From assembly GCA_963665455.1 (NCBI GenBank), contig OY762279.1:1178001-1242000 (forward strand): 64,000 nucleotides of DNA, in the 5' to 3' direction. This stretch comes from VXNE01 sp963665455. Lineage in GTDB: Bacteria > Pseudomonadota > Gammaproteobacteria > Pseudomonadales > Azotimanducaceae. Both the position numbers and the translations under genes were made by a program. Each line of letters opens with the position of its first letter. Position 1 is the first letter of the stretch. Positions 1-8,362 of the stretch are shown here, in pieces. Under the pieces are notes generated by a model. It was not told the DNA's origin. It did not search any database and saw only the letters and a list, made by a program, of their open reading frames with translations.

Positions 1-67
1 ACCGTTCGGTTTTCGTGACGCCTTCGAGGATGAAGTGTCGGCGGGTCTCCCCACCCCCATTCGCCAT
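1..67 (-). CDS. S8 (subtilisin-like) serine peptidase, N-terminal fragment cut by window edge
   Basis: Only the first 22 codons are in the window. The ATG lies directly after the TAG stop of the neighbouring AAA+ ATPase gene (TAGATG), so the two are almost certainly co-transcribed and coupled. The visible peptide contains RRHFILEGVTKTER. From family knowledge, S8 peptidases that are encoded next to an AAA+ ATPase often begin with a similar H-F-x-L-x-x-x-T-x-T-E stretch. The catalytic Asp/His/Ser residues would lie outside the window, so the assignment rests on this short motif and on the partner gene. Confidence 0.5.
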   Translation of the reverse strand, partial: MANGGGETRRHFILEGVTKTER

Positions 68-1057
68 CTACGAGGACTCCTCCGGCAATCGGGCAGCGAT
101 GGCTTTGCGCTCTGCGAGCATGGCGCGAATGTCCGCCTCGACGCATTCCTCTTCCCGGCGGATCAGAACATCCTTCAGGACCTCGTCTGCGGCCCTCGTG
201 ATCTCGGCGTAGCTCAACGGGCAAGCTTCCTTGCCCAGAGCTTCCCAACAGACCTCCCGAGCAGCCCTGTTACTGAGCCGCATCTCGAGGAGCTTCGCGG
301 CGCATTCCGCGTCCGGCAGGTCGTAGTGCAGGACGTCGTCGAAGCGGCGAAAGAGGGCGCGGTCCAGGATCGCCGGATGGTTGGTGGCGGCAATCACGAG
401 GCTGCGGGACCTGTCCTGCTCGATCATCATGAGGAAGCTGTTGACGACGCGGCGTATCTCCCCGACGTCGTTGGCCAGGCCGCGGCCAGACCCGATGGCG
501 TCGAACTCGTCAAACAGGTAGATGCCGCGCGTCCGGTCCGTGGCGTCGAAGATCTGCCTCAGCTTCGCGGCGGTTTCGCCCATGTACCGGGTGATCAGGC
601 CATCGAGGCGCACCTGGAGCAGAGGCAGGCCGAGTTCGCCGGCGAGGACGGTTGCCGTCAGAGTCTTGCCCGTGCCCGGCGGGCCGACCAGAAGCAGCTT
701 GCGCCTCGGCGAGAGCCCTTGCTCCAGGATGATCGTCGCCTCGCGCTGCTCGCGAATCACGCGTTCGATCTGGTTGGACAGCGTCGGATCGAGGATCAGG
801 TCGCTCAGCCTAGCATTGGGTTGAGAGACCTGAAGGAGGTTCGCGAGTTCTCCTCGCGGCTTGCTGATCGAGACGAGGGAAGCGGCCCCACGGCGACGCT
901 TCGCTTCGTCGATCGTCTCGCGCAGTTGCGTGGCGAGCTTGCCGTGGCCCAGCCGGGCTTCGTGGGCAGCCACCTGCATCGCGACCGACAGGAACCGGTC
1001 GTCGTCACCGTCGACGTATGACTGCAGCAGCGCCTTGAGTTGGCTCGCGCTTGCCAT
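68..1057 (-). CDS. AAA+ ATPase, partner of an S8 peptidase
   Basis: The product is a 329-residue single-AAA-domain ATPase. Visible motifs are Walker A GPPGTGKT, Walker B LFDEFDA, a sensor-1 type ATNHP and an arginine-finger region RALFRRFD. The N-terminal ~100 residues are helical with no clear homology. The start at 1057 was chosen because GGGAG precedes the ATG and because the longer reading frame upstream looks non-coding. The next gene starts one base after the stop and looks like a subtilisin-type peptidase. ATPase/subtilase pairs recur in bacterial defence or stress loci; a chaperone-like role in loading substrates onto the protease is inference. It could instead be a stand-alone classic AAA protein. 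Confidence 0.8.
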   Translation of the reverse strand: MASASQLKALLQSYVDGDDDRFLSVAMQVAAHEARLGHGKLATQLRETIDEAKRRRGAASLVSISKPRGELANLLQVSQPNARLSDLILDPTLSNQIERVIREQREATIILEQGLSPRRKLLLVGPPGTGKTLTATVLAGELGLPLLQVRLDGLITRYMGETAAKLRQIFDATDRTRGIYLFDEFDAIGSGRGLANDVGEIRRVVNSFLMMIEQDRSRSLVIAATNHPAILDRALFRRFDDVLHYDLPDAECAAKLLEMRLSNRAAREVCWEALGKEACPLSYAEITRAADEVLKDVLIRREEECVEADIRAMLAERKAIAARLPEESS

Positions 1058-1328
1058 CAGGCTCCCGTCGAGTGTGAGGGGGTGATCAGCAGAGAAGGCT
1101 CGACGCACTCGCCGCAACCGCGCGCTGCGACAGCCCACGACGCAGGCCGCAAATCGGCGATGTTCGGCATCCAACGTCTCCCCTAGCAGCCGGGAAGCAG
1201 TATCGCACCCGGCAGGATCGGATTCGAGCCTCGGCGTTCCTCGGCCTGTATTCAAGGCGCTCAGGACCGAAGGGCGGACATTGCGTGTGGCGCCCGGCGA
1301 GTCCTGACGCCGCGCAGACACGGCCCCT

Positions 1329-2411
1329 TCAGCCGGCCCGCTGCAACGCAAACCCCACCCGTTCCATCCTGAAATGGGGCGAGAATCCCAGGAACTCCCC
1401 CCACCCGATGTCCGCCATCAGTGCATCGCCCCGCTCCCGGTCCGTCCCAGACAAACACTCGTAAGCCTCCCGCACCCGCTGCGCCTTCCACGCCGAGAAC
1501 ACCGTACAGAAGCGCCTGTACGTCTCGCCGAAGAGTTCGATCTCCGGCGTCAGGCCCTGCTCCACTTCCTCCCCCGGCGCGGCTGCCGCGAGCACGGGCT
1601 GTGCGAGCTGCTCGACGCTTGTCGCATACGCGGCGCCGATCGGTCCGATGTAGCGCAGGTACGCGAGAAACGGTTCCGTCAGGCCGAGCTCTCCCTCTGC
1701 CGGCATGCCGTACGCCGCATGCATGTTGTCCAGGAAGTAGCAGAGGTTGGCCGCCTTCGTCTTCAGATGGGCCTGCGCGGTGCCGTGATCCCGGTACTGG
1801 TGTGGGTAGTAGGCCGCGTAGAGGCAGCAGTCCGCGAGGCTCGGGCGCGGCCCGAATGCGAACTGCCGGGGGCCGACCGCCCGGTCCAGGAGTTCGGTCG
1901 CCTCCTCGAACAGTCGCTGGACGAGGCGCTGTCCCGGCTCGTTGTCCAGCCCGATGGCCGGGAGATAGCTCTGCATGCGTTCCGCCACCGCATCGCCGTT
2001 CGCCCAGATGTCCTCCGCGTCGCCCTGCCCGAAGAACCGGTTGAACTCCGCGATGACGAAGCGCCTGGCGTCGGGGTCGTTCCAGCGCGTCTGCATGGCG
2101 GTGACGACCCAGAGCTCGTCCACGAAGAACTCCACGATCCTCGAGACCAGCATCAGGACCGGGTCCTTCGGGAACACGGGCCGCTCGGCGTGCCGCTGCT
2201 CGAGGGCATCGATGATGACCGTGGTGTCCTGGAGGATCTCGCCCTCGTCGCTCTCCAGGACCGGGAAGACCGTGCGCCCCACGGCCGGGGCGATCCGGTC
2301 TCGGTAGGTCGCGGGCTCGTAGACCTCGACGAAGGGGATGCGTTTGTAGCCCAGGCAGGCGCGCGTCTTCGCGGAGTAGTAGGAGACCATTGGGGCGTAG
2401 TGGGTGTACAT
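1329..2411 (-). CDS. Glutathione S-transferase family protein
   Basis: This 360-residue protein has an N-terminal thioredoxin-like GST domain: a YYSAKTRACL segment with Ser as the probable glutathione-activating position, a VFPVLES cis-proline strand and an ILQDTTVIIDALEQ segment where Asp/Thr would contact the glutathione gamma-glutamyl group. A helical C-terminal domain follows, longer than in small GSTs. The start at 2411 has GGGAG upstream; the reading frame extends further but lacks GST features. The substrate is unknown. It is monocistronic and divergent from the TPR/HEPN pair. Enzymes of this size with long C-terminal domains are common in marine and soil proteobacteria. Confidence 0.8.
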   Translation of the reverse strand: MYTHYAPMVSYYSAKTRACLGYKRIPFVEVYEPATYRDRIAPAVGRTVFPVLESDEGEILQDTTVIIDALEQRHAERPVFPKDPVLMLVSRIVEFFVDELWVVTAMQTRWNDPDARRFVIAEFNRFFGQGDAEDIWANGDAVAERMQSYLPAIGLDNEPGQRLVQRLFEEATELLDRAVGPRQFAFGPRPSLADCCLYAAYYPHQYRDHGTAQAHLKTKAANLCYFLDNMHAAYGMPAEGELGLTEPFLAYLRYIGPIGAAYATSVEQLAQPVLAAAAPGEEVEQGLTPEIELFGETYRRFCTVFSAWKAQRVREAYECLSGTDRERGDALMADIGWGEFLGFSPHFRMERVGFALQRAG

Positions 2412-2598
2412 GGAAGGGACTCCCTTGTGCGCCGGCGCGTGGCGACGCCGACGTTTCAGCGGGATGGTACTACCCGGACCCTCGCGGTCGCTCTGCGGGG
2501 CGAAATGAGACGGGACGAGCCCGGCCATCGGACGCCGACGAGAGCGGATGGCGACCGCGTGCTAAGTTGGGCGCCTTGGCGCTCTGAAGGCGAGCTTG

Positions 2599-3405
2599 AT
2601 GGCCAACAACCGAGCACCTGCGACCGCGGCAAGCGTGTTGATGGAGCAGCTTGCCAAGCTCTATGCCTCGAGGGGGTCGGACGACTTCGCGATTCGACGA
2701 GTCGAGAACGCCGCGAGGGCGCTTATGGATGCCGATCCAGCATCGGCTCACACGGCGCTAGGCGGCGCGGCAGCTCTGCGGGGCGATGCCGGCGCGGCGC
2801 GGGACCACCATCGCATCGCCCTCCAACTCGCCGACAACGAGACCACGCGATTCAACTATGCCGTTTCCTTATCGGTGCTGGAAGAAACGGAGGAGGCTCT
2901 CGGCGTTGCGGTAGCCGCTCTGGAGCGGTTTCCCGACGACCTAGACTTGCTCGGGCAAGCCACAACGACGGCTTTGGAATCCGGCCACTTTCGCAGGGCG
3001 CGAGCGCTCTGCAACCGCTGGGATGCCATGGTCCCTGACCGCGTCCACGAACACTCCGGTCTCGCACAAAGGCTGGCCGACGCAGTGGACGCCGGGACGA
3101 TAGCCGAGGATGCCGTTCGGAGTCTGCTCGACGTCGCCAATGAGGTACAACGCGATGCCCGAGTCCGCTCGGTGGGGAACCGAATTGGCACCCTAGGCGG
3201 CACCGGTGCCTCTGGAACGGACCAAACAGATGGCACCCCGTCCTACCTCTATCTGCGCCAACTACACGCCGAACCGTCGCTCGCGTCAGACCTGAATGAG
3301 CGGCTCGCGAGCCGCGTCGCCGACCGTTCCGACTTGCTGGAGAATCCGGGATCCACTTTCACCGTCGGCTTCGTGGGGACATCATCCGATGGCAGTAAAC
3401 CCTGA
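2599..3405 (+). CDS. TPR-like helical-repeat protein, function unknown
   Basis: The predicted 268-residue protein begins with ATG at 2599, preceded by AAGG; a TTG directly before it is an alternative. Residues ~40-130 look like degenerate tetratricopeptide repeats, with a FNYAVSLSVLEETEEAL unit and alternating small/large residues. No catalytic motif is visible. The C-terminal third is low in recognisable structure. It overlaps the downstream HEPN gene by 17 bases, so the two are probably translated together. In such pairs the repeat protein may act as partner or antagonist of the HEPN protein, but this is inference only. Confidence 0.6.
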   Translation: MANNRAPATAASVLMEQLAKLYASRGSDDFAIRRVENAARALMDADPASAHTALGGAAALRGDAGAARDHHRIALQLADNETTRFNYAVSLSVLEETEEALGVAVAALERFPDDLDLLGQATTTALESGHFRRARALCNRWDAMVPDRVHEHSGLAQRLADAVDAGTIAEDAVRSLLDVANEVQRDARVRSVGNRIGTLGGTGASGTDQTDGTPSYLYLRQLHAEPSLASDLNERLASRVADRSDLLENPGSTFTVGFVGTSSDGSKP

Positions 3406-3754
3406 CGCACTGCTGACGGCGGCCGAGGTAATCGGACGGGGGCATGAGGAGCTAGACTGGCGTAACGCGGCAAGTCGCGCCTACTACGCTGCCTTCCACA
3501 GATCCCGCTTCCTGATCGAAGAGCAGGGTCTCCAGCCAATCCAGAGCCATAGTGCGCATCTTGACGTCATCGAGGCGTTGAAGGACAGGGCCAACTCGGG
3601 CGACCTTAAGAGCGTTGGGTACATGCTCGACTTCTGCCGCAAGCTCCGGATCGTCGCGGACTACGAAATCCAGGCGGCGTTTCCGAAGGGCGACGCTGAC
3701 ACCGCTCTTGAGCAGGCCCGCAGAGTCTTGGCCAAAGCGGCGGCGATGCGATAG
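3389..3754 (+). CDS. HEPN domain protein (UPF0332-like)
   Basis: This 121-residue protein contains SRAYYAAFH, an R-X6-H pattern typical of HEPN domains of the UPF0332 group, in which Arg and His form the RNase or nucleotide-binding site. The start at 3389 lies inside the end of the upstream TPR-like gene. HEPN proteins often work as toxins or as small partners of nucleotidyltransferases. No MNT-type nucleotidyltransferase is adjacent, so the upstream repeat protein is the only candidate partner. Whether it is a toxin cannot be decided from sequence. Confidence 0.7.
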   Translation: MAVNPDALLTAAEVIGRGHEELDWRNAASRAYYAAFHRSRFLIEEQGLQPIQSHSAHLDVIEALKDRANSGDLKSVGYMLDFCRKLRIVADYEIQAAFPKGDADTALEQARRVLAKAAAMR

Positions 3755-3841
3755 CGGCACAGGCGGCTCCGCCCGCGGGAAACGCGTGTCGGCCCCATCA
3801 GGCGGAACGCGACGAAGGCCCCATCGCGGACGCCGAATCCC

Positions 3842-4909
3842 CTACCTGAACGCCGGCAACACCTCCGCCACAAACCGCTTCGCCAACGCCGCGATCTCCG
3901 GCCGTGGCATCGCCAGATCCGGCCCGCCCGCCAGAATGAACCGGTCCACGCCGAGTTCCGCGAGTTGCGCGAGCCGGTCGATGCAGTAGGAGGGCGGTCC
4001 GTAGATGCCGAACTCGTGGGCGAAGTCGCTGGTGATGAAGTCCGCCCCGTGCGCGCCGTGTTGCTTCATGTTGTAGGAGGCGTGGACCCTCGCGAGGATC
4101 TCCCGGGCCTCGTCCGAGACGGGGCCGATTACCTTGCCGTGCATGGCCGCGAACCGCGCCTGGCTCGTAATGGCCGGGGCCGCGAGCTTGCGGGCCAGCT
4201 CGCCGTCGTCGTGGACGACCAGGTTGACGTATGCGGCGACGGGGATGTCCCCCTGCATCCCCGCATTCCGCCGGGCCTTGCGCGCAAGTTCCATGCCCCA
4301 CGCGATCCGCTTCGCGCTGGCGCCCAGCATCAGGTCGATCCGGTCCGCGAGCCGCGCGGCGATCGCGATGACCCGGGGACCGGTGGCCGCCACGCCCACC
4401 GGCACCTTGGGGAAGTCCTGCAACCACTGAATGCGGCTCGCGTCGGGCGTGTCCGCCAGGTGGAGCTTGTCCACGTCCGCGTCCGACGGGAAATCGACCG
4501 CTTCGCCGCGCAGGTAGGACTGGAGATCCGACAGATACTGCTCGAACGCCCTCGCCGGCGTAGGCGCGTAGCCCAGGTGGGCAAGGGCCGAGTCGCCGCG
4601 GCCGATGCCGAGATAGGCGCGGCCGTTGCTGACGACCTGCAACGTGGAGAAGGCGGACGCGGCGACTGCGGCGTGCCGCGTCATGGGGTTGGTGACGCCG
4701 GTGCCCAAGCCGAGGCGAGTCGTCTCCTTGGCGGCGGCGGTGAGGCTCACGAGGGCTTCGGGGGCGAGGTTCTGGGTGTCGAAGAAGAGGAGGCCGTCGA
4801 AGCCCGCGTCCTCGTAGCGGCGGGCGAAGGAGAAGGTGCCGTCTATGGGCGCGGAGGGCTGCTGCCAGTAGTGGGTGGGGCGGGCGAGCCAGAATTCCGT
4901 GTTGGGCAT
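3842..4909 (-). CDS. LLM-class flavin-dependent oxidoreductase
   Basis: The 355-residue product fits the bacterial luciferase-like TIM-barrel family. It has an early GFDGLLFFDTQ strand, the TRLGLGTGVTNP segment, GRAYLGIGRGDSA (a common family motif near the flavin) and a C-terminal GGPDLAMPR region. Its nearest described relatives by motif are methylenetetrahydromethanopterin reductase-like enzymes using F420H2 or FMNH2. Cofactor and substrate cannot be read from sequence. It is a single gene. A second, more luciferase-like member sits at 59954-60952. Confidence 0.82.
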   Translation of the reverse strand: MPNTEFWLARPTHYWQQPSAPIDGTFSFARRYEDAGFDGLLFFDTQNLAPEALVSLTAAAKETTRLGLGTGVTNPMTRHAAVAASAFSTLQVVSNGRAYLGIGRGDSALAHLGYAPTPARAFEQYLSDLQSYLRGEAVDFPSDADVDKLHLADTPDASRIQWLQDFPKVPVGVAATGPRVIAIAARLADRIDLMLGASAKRIAWGMELARKARRNAGMQGDIPVAAYVNLVVHDDGELARKLAAPAITSQARFAAMHGKVIGPVSDEAREILARVHASYNMKQHGAHGADFITSDFAHEFGIYGPPSYCIDRLAQLAELGVDRFILAGGPDLAMPRPEIAALAKRFVAEVLPAFR

Positions 4910-5338
4910 GGGGTGCCTATTCCGGCCGTCCCGGCACCGGCGAGTGTTCCGCCATCGCCGTAGCTGTCAATCGACAGCGCTCGCTATGGACGACCGCCGA
5001 GCCGCCAAGAAGGCCGAGCGCGCCCACGCCGCCTGCTCGCCCGCGAAGCTGAGCACCAGCCACGTGCACGGTCCGACCCCGAAACGCCGCAGCAGGAACG
5101 TCGCTGCCATCACCAGGGTGAGCAGGCCATCCGCATTTCTCCTCGTCGGCGGGCGCACGCGGAAATCGATTTCCCATCTCCGCGTGAAGGTCCCGCGCCA
5201 AGATTGCGGCCGTCTCGACCGTCCCGATCTGGCCCCGAGAGCCGACAAACCCACCGCCATGCGCTACCATCAGCGCAAGACGCCGCGCGCCGGCGTCCCC
5301 GTGCGGCCGAACCCCGAAAAGCGGACGGAGACCCGACC
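4910..5338. other. Intergenic region without a recognisable gene
   Basis: This stretch separates the divergent LLM gene and the restriction endonuclease gene. Reading frames are open on both strands because of high G+C, including a ~97-codon frame on the minus strand with a short hydrophobic run, but none shows a family motif or a good ribosome binding site. It probably carries the promoters of both flanking genes and marks the left edge of the AT-richer island. Confidence 0.5.
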
Positions 5339-6488
5339 TTGAGCTTTGAGTCCATCGACGCACTTCAACGAACCCTCGCCGATACCGTCTTCCAATACGC
5401 CACCGACCGAAAGAAGGCTGCCGGTCGCGCCTTGGGTACGCTCGTCGAAATGCTCACGTACTGCACGCTTCGAGCCTGGGGGCTCTGCGACCACATGGTC
5501 ATCGAGCGCAGAATCCCGGAATTCGCCAATCCCGACATCCTACACAACGTCGAGTTCTCCCTTCACCACGTCAACTCCAAGCACAAAATCCAGATCAGTC
5601 CAGTGCCTCTACCACTGACGCCCGCAAAACTCAAGCGTCGCCTTCCTTTCTTGGCCGAAACCCAAGTGAAATCCACACAACTCCTAACGTCCGACTACAT
5701 TAAACGTAACGCTACCTTACTCGCCGAACCAGATTCAGGCCCCATCATAGCTAACATCAGCACCCTAAGGGAGTCTCGATGTACGCTGTCCGTCTGCGAG
5801 CTCTCCACCGACCCATTCGCTATACTGGAGTGTAAGCGAGTGGGCGTAGAGGAGGGAATGAAAAAAGGGCCGCAAACCATCGAAAAAGCAAAGCAAGGGG
5901 GCCTATGTTGCCAGATCTGTTTCCTCCCTCCAAAAGGTCCGGTTACGAAACGGCGAGTTCTTCGGGCTAATTGAACAACCCGACGGCTCCTTCAAGACTG
6001 GCCGGTACGTCGAGCTTCTCAATGACGTAATAGAGGCACCGCCATCAGAACGGCTTCCGTCCGGATTCATACTCACTGTCGGCGTCGTTAGCAACCACGG
6101 AAACTGGTTTACATCTGGGGATCAAAACAAGGAACTGCGCGTATTGGCACAGTCGTACGATTGGTTATTATTTCTTACGGACCACGGACTCGCCACTTTC
6201 ATCCAGGACGTACTCCTTAACCCACCGCATCAGTTACGCGCCGCCAGCGACGCGTTCCTAGCAAGCTACTCCGGTGAGCGTGGCTCAAAGCGGGCGGCTA
6301 ATAGGTTTACGAAGGTCCGAATAGACTCTCGCGCTGACGCGGCACTCCAGGACTACTTTGCTAACAACAGGACCGAGGTGGAGTCTTGGTTTAACGTCAT
6401 TTCCCCTCGACGACGCACCCTTTCAACTCTACGGTCAAACCTACAGAAGCTAGCTCGCAGGCGAACCGCGGGGGCACCTTTAGGATGA
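5339..6488 (+). pseudogene. Type II restriction endonuclease, frameshifted
   Basis: Two reading frames together encode one protein of about 382 residues. The first runs from TTG at 5339 (GGAG upstream) to the run of five Gs at 5897-5901. The second continues from there to TGA at 6488. Removing one G turns KQGGLCC into KQGAYVARSV and restores a continuous sequence. The catalytic core is visible as FAILECKRVGVEEG, a PD-(D/E)xK nuclease signature with ECK. The gene overlaps the following methyltransferase by ATGA, which shows that the second frame's stop is the genuine gene end. The break is either real inactivation, slippage-type phase variation or a homopolymer assembly error. Recognition sequence unknown. 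Confidence 0.72.
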
Positions 6489-7078
6489 CTGCGGGACGAA
6501 ACAGCTCGGAATCCCTAAGCCAGCATTGGTGCACACCACCGAAGTATGGCGACGCTGTACGAGAGTTTTTCCGCGGCCCCCCTATGCTTGACCCCTGCTC
6601 CAACGGCCACTCGATCATCGGCGCAACCGTAGAGTACGCCCTACCAGACGTCGATGGGTTAACCGCATCTTGGAACTACCGAACGATATTCGTGAATCCT
6701 CCTTACGGCCGTGATAGGCAGCGTAACTCCTCCATACGAGATTGGCTTCGGAAATGCTCCGAAGCAAACCGTCACCATGCCTCAGAGGTACTCGCCCTAG
6801 TTCCCGTCGCCACGAACACTCGTCATTGGAAGGATCACGTCTTTGGAGTAGCAACGGCAGTTACATTTTTGTACGACACACGGCTTCGTTTCCTTGAGAA
6901 CGGTATCGACGCTGGCAAGGGTGCACCAATGTCATGCGCCATGGTTTACTGGGGAACACAATATGAGCGTTTTGAGTCGACGTTTATTCGCTTTGGTGCC
7001 GTTACAGATCTTCGTCACCTTCAAGGGCGAACAATCGGAACCCACGAGCTGCCCCTTCTGGAGTCATCGACCCCTTAA
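6485..7078 (+). CDS. DNA N6-adenine methyltransferase, phage Dam-like
   Basis: The 197-residue protein matches the phage-type Dam layout: an N-terminal HWCTPPKYGDAV segment, LDPCSNG as a degenerate SAM-binding region, and the catalytic motif IV FVNPPYG. The ALVPVATNTRHW stretch corresponds to the family's usual LLPxRTDTxWF-like segment. Members are short, as here. The ATG overlaps the endonuclease stop (ATGA), so it is translationally coupled and probably supplies adenine protection within the restriction-modification cluster. Confidence 0.8.
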   Translation: MTAGRNSSESLSQHWCTPPKYGDAVREFFRGPPMLDPCSNGHSIIGATVEYALPDVDGLTASWNYRTIFVNPPYGRDRQRNSSIRDWLRKCSEANRHHASEVLALVPVATNTRHWKDHVFGVATAVTFLYDTRLRFLENGIDAGKGAPMSCAMVYWGTQYERFESTFIRFGAVTDLRHLQGRTIGTHELPLLESSTP

Positions 7079-7108
7079 GGCCAAGCCGACCGATGTAAGG
7101 GCTCAGGA

Positions 7109-7264
7109 ATGAGCATTCAAACTGCCGGAGCGTCCGCTACCCTCACGCGGCCCTACGTCCGTGCGATCGGTAACAGGAGCATAAACGGAGGGCTGGAGCG
7201 CGTCCGGCCAACATCGAGCCCTCGCCTCCAGACGCCGCCTTCCGACAACCACGGCGGCTGGTGA
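7109..7264 (+). CDS. Possible small ORF between the two methyltransferases
   Basis: A 51-codon frame starts at ATG 7109 after an AGGG-like stretch and ends at TGA 7262-7264, overlapping a GTG codon at 7261 (GTGA) that can start the cytosine methyltransferase. The peptide has no helix-turn-helix or other motif, so a controller protein is not supported. It may act only as a leader that couples translation, or be chance. Confidence 0.25.
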   Translation: MSIQTAGASATLTRPYVRAIGNRSINGGLERVRPTSSPRLQTPPSDNHGGW

Positions 7265-8343
7265 ACGCTACCGTCAGCTCGCGTATGTATGGAATCGACC
7301 TGTTCGCCGGCGCGGGCGGAATGAGCTTGGGAGCTTCGTTGGCTGGCCTTGAAGTGCTTGCTGCCATCGAGATCGACAAGCACGCCGCCGATACGTACCG
7401 TTTAAATAATCCCCAGACGAAAGTGATCAATCTCGACCTTCGTAAGTTATCGAGAAACGACATCCTGACGCTACGTCCTCGGGACGCCCCTTTGGTGGTT
7501 TTCGGCGGCCCCCCATGTCAAGGGTTCTCCTACTCAAACCCTCGGCATCGCAAGAGGTCAAACGCCACCAACTGGCTATGCTATGAGTTCCTCCGTTATG
7601 TCGACGTGCTCCAGCCCGAGTGGATTGTTTTCGAGAACGTCCCCGGTTTCCGCGACACCGCAAATGGATTTTTTCTTCGACAGCTAAAGACGGTGTTAAA
7701 GCGCGGCCGGTATCACGTCGTTGATGGTAAGCTAAACGCCGTACATTTCGCCGTGCCACAGAATCGGCGCCGATACTTCTTGATCGCAAGCCGGAAATAC
7801 CGTAATCCGAGATTGCCAAACGGTACCACAAAACCGTTTGTCACGGTTGCCGAAGCCATTTCCGACCTGCCTTCACTCTCCAACGGCCACCGCGACGACC
7901 CCATGCCATATGGCCTATCTGTACCGTCATCCTATGCGCGCAAACTTCGCGCCGATGGGTCCAGTTGCCATAACCACTTAGTCACCAGAAACAGTACGCT
8001 GATCGTCGAGCGATACAAACACATTCCGCCAGGAGGAAACTGGGAGGCCATCCCCGACGAGCTCATGTTGAACTACACGGATCGTCATCGATGCCATACC
8101 GGCATATATCATCGACTACAATGGGATGAGCCGGCTATCGTAATTGGCAACTACCGGAAGAACATGCTCGTTCATCCCACTGAACACCGCGGCCTATCGG
8201 TCCGTGAAGCGGCACGCCTACAGTCGTTTCCCGACTCCTACCGCTTTGTCGGCTCCATCGGCTTTCAACAACAGCAAGTCGCGAACGCGTTGCCGCCGAA
8301 TCTTGCGCGAGCCGTCTTCGAACAGATTTTTCAAATGGTCTGA
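7261..8343 (+). CDS. DNA (cytosine-5) methyltransferase
   Basis: The ~360-residue protein carries the C5-MTase motifs in canonical order: I LFAGAGGMSLG, IV GGPPCQGFSYSN with catalytic Cys, VI WIVFENVPGF, VIII VPQNRRRYFLIA, IX LSVREAARLQSFPD, and X QVANALPP. A variable target-recognition region lies between VIII and IX. The start is uncertain: GTG 7261 is coupled by GTGA overlap to the short frame before it, while ATG 7285 would place motif I at the usual distance from the N terminus. It belongs to the restriction-modification cluster with the upstream adenine MTase and broken endonuclease. Confidence 0.92.
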   Translation: MNATVSSRMYGIDLFAGAGGMSLGASLAGLEVLAAIEIDKHAADTYRLNNPQTKVINLDLRKLSRNDILTLRPRDAPLVVFGGPPCQGFSYSNPRHRKRSNATNWLCYEFLRYVDVLQPEWIVFENVPGFRDTANGFFLRQLKTVLKRGRYHVVDGKLNAVHFAVPQNRRRYFLIASRKYRNPRLPNGTTKPFVTVAEAISDLPSLSNGHRDDPMPYGLSVPSSYARKLRADGSSCHNHLVTRNSTLIVERYKHIPPGGNWEAIPDELMLNYTDRHRCHTGIYHRLQWDEPAIVIGNYRKNMLVHPTEHRGLSVREAARLQSFPDSYRFVGSIGFQQQQVANALPPNLARAVFEQIFQMV

Positions 8344-8362
8344 ATGCCCTCTAGGGCAAGGA

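Noticed and set aside
4967..5260. A ~97-codon minus-strand frame with a hydrophobic stretch between the LLM and endonuclease genes
   Set aside because: No start signal or homology by eye, and several overlapping frames are equally open.
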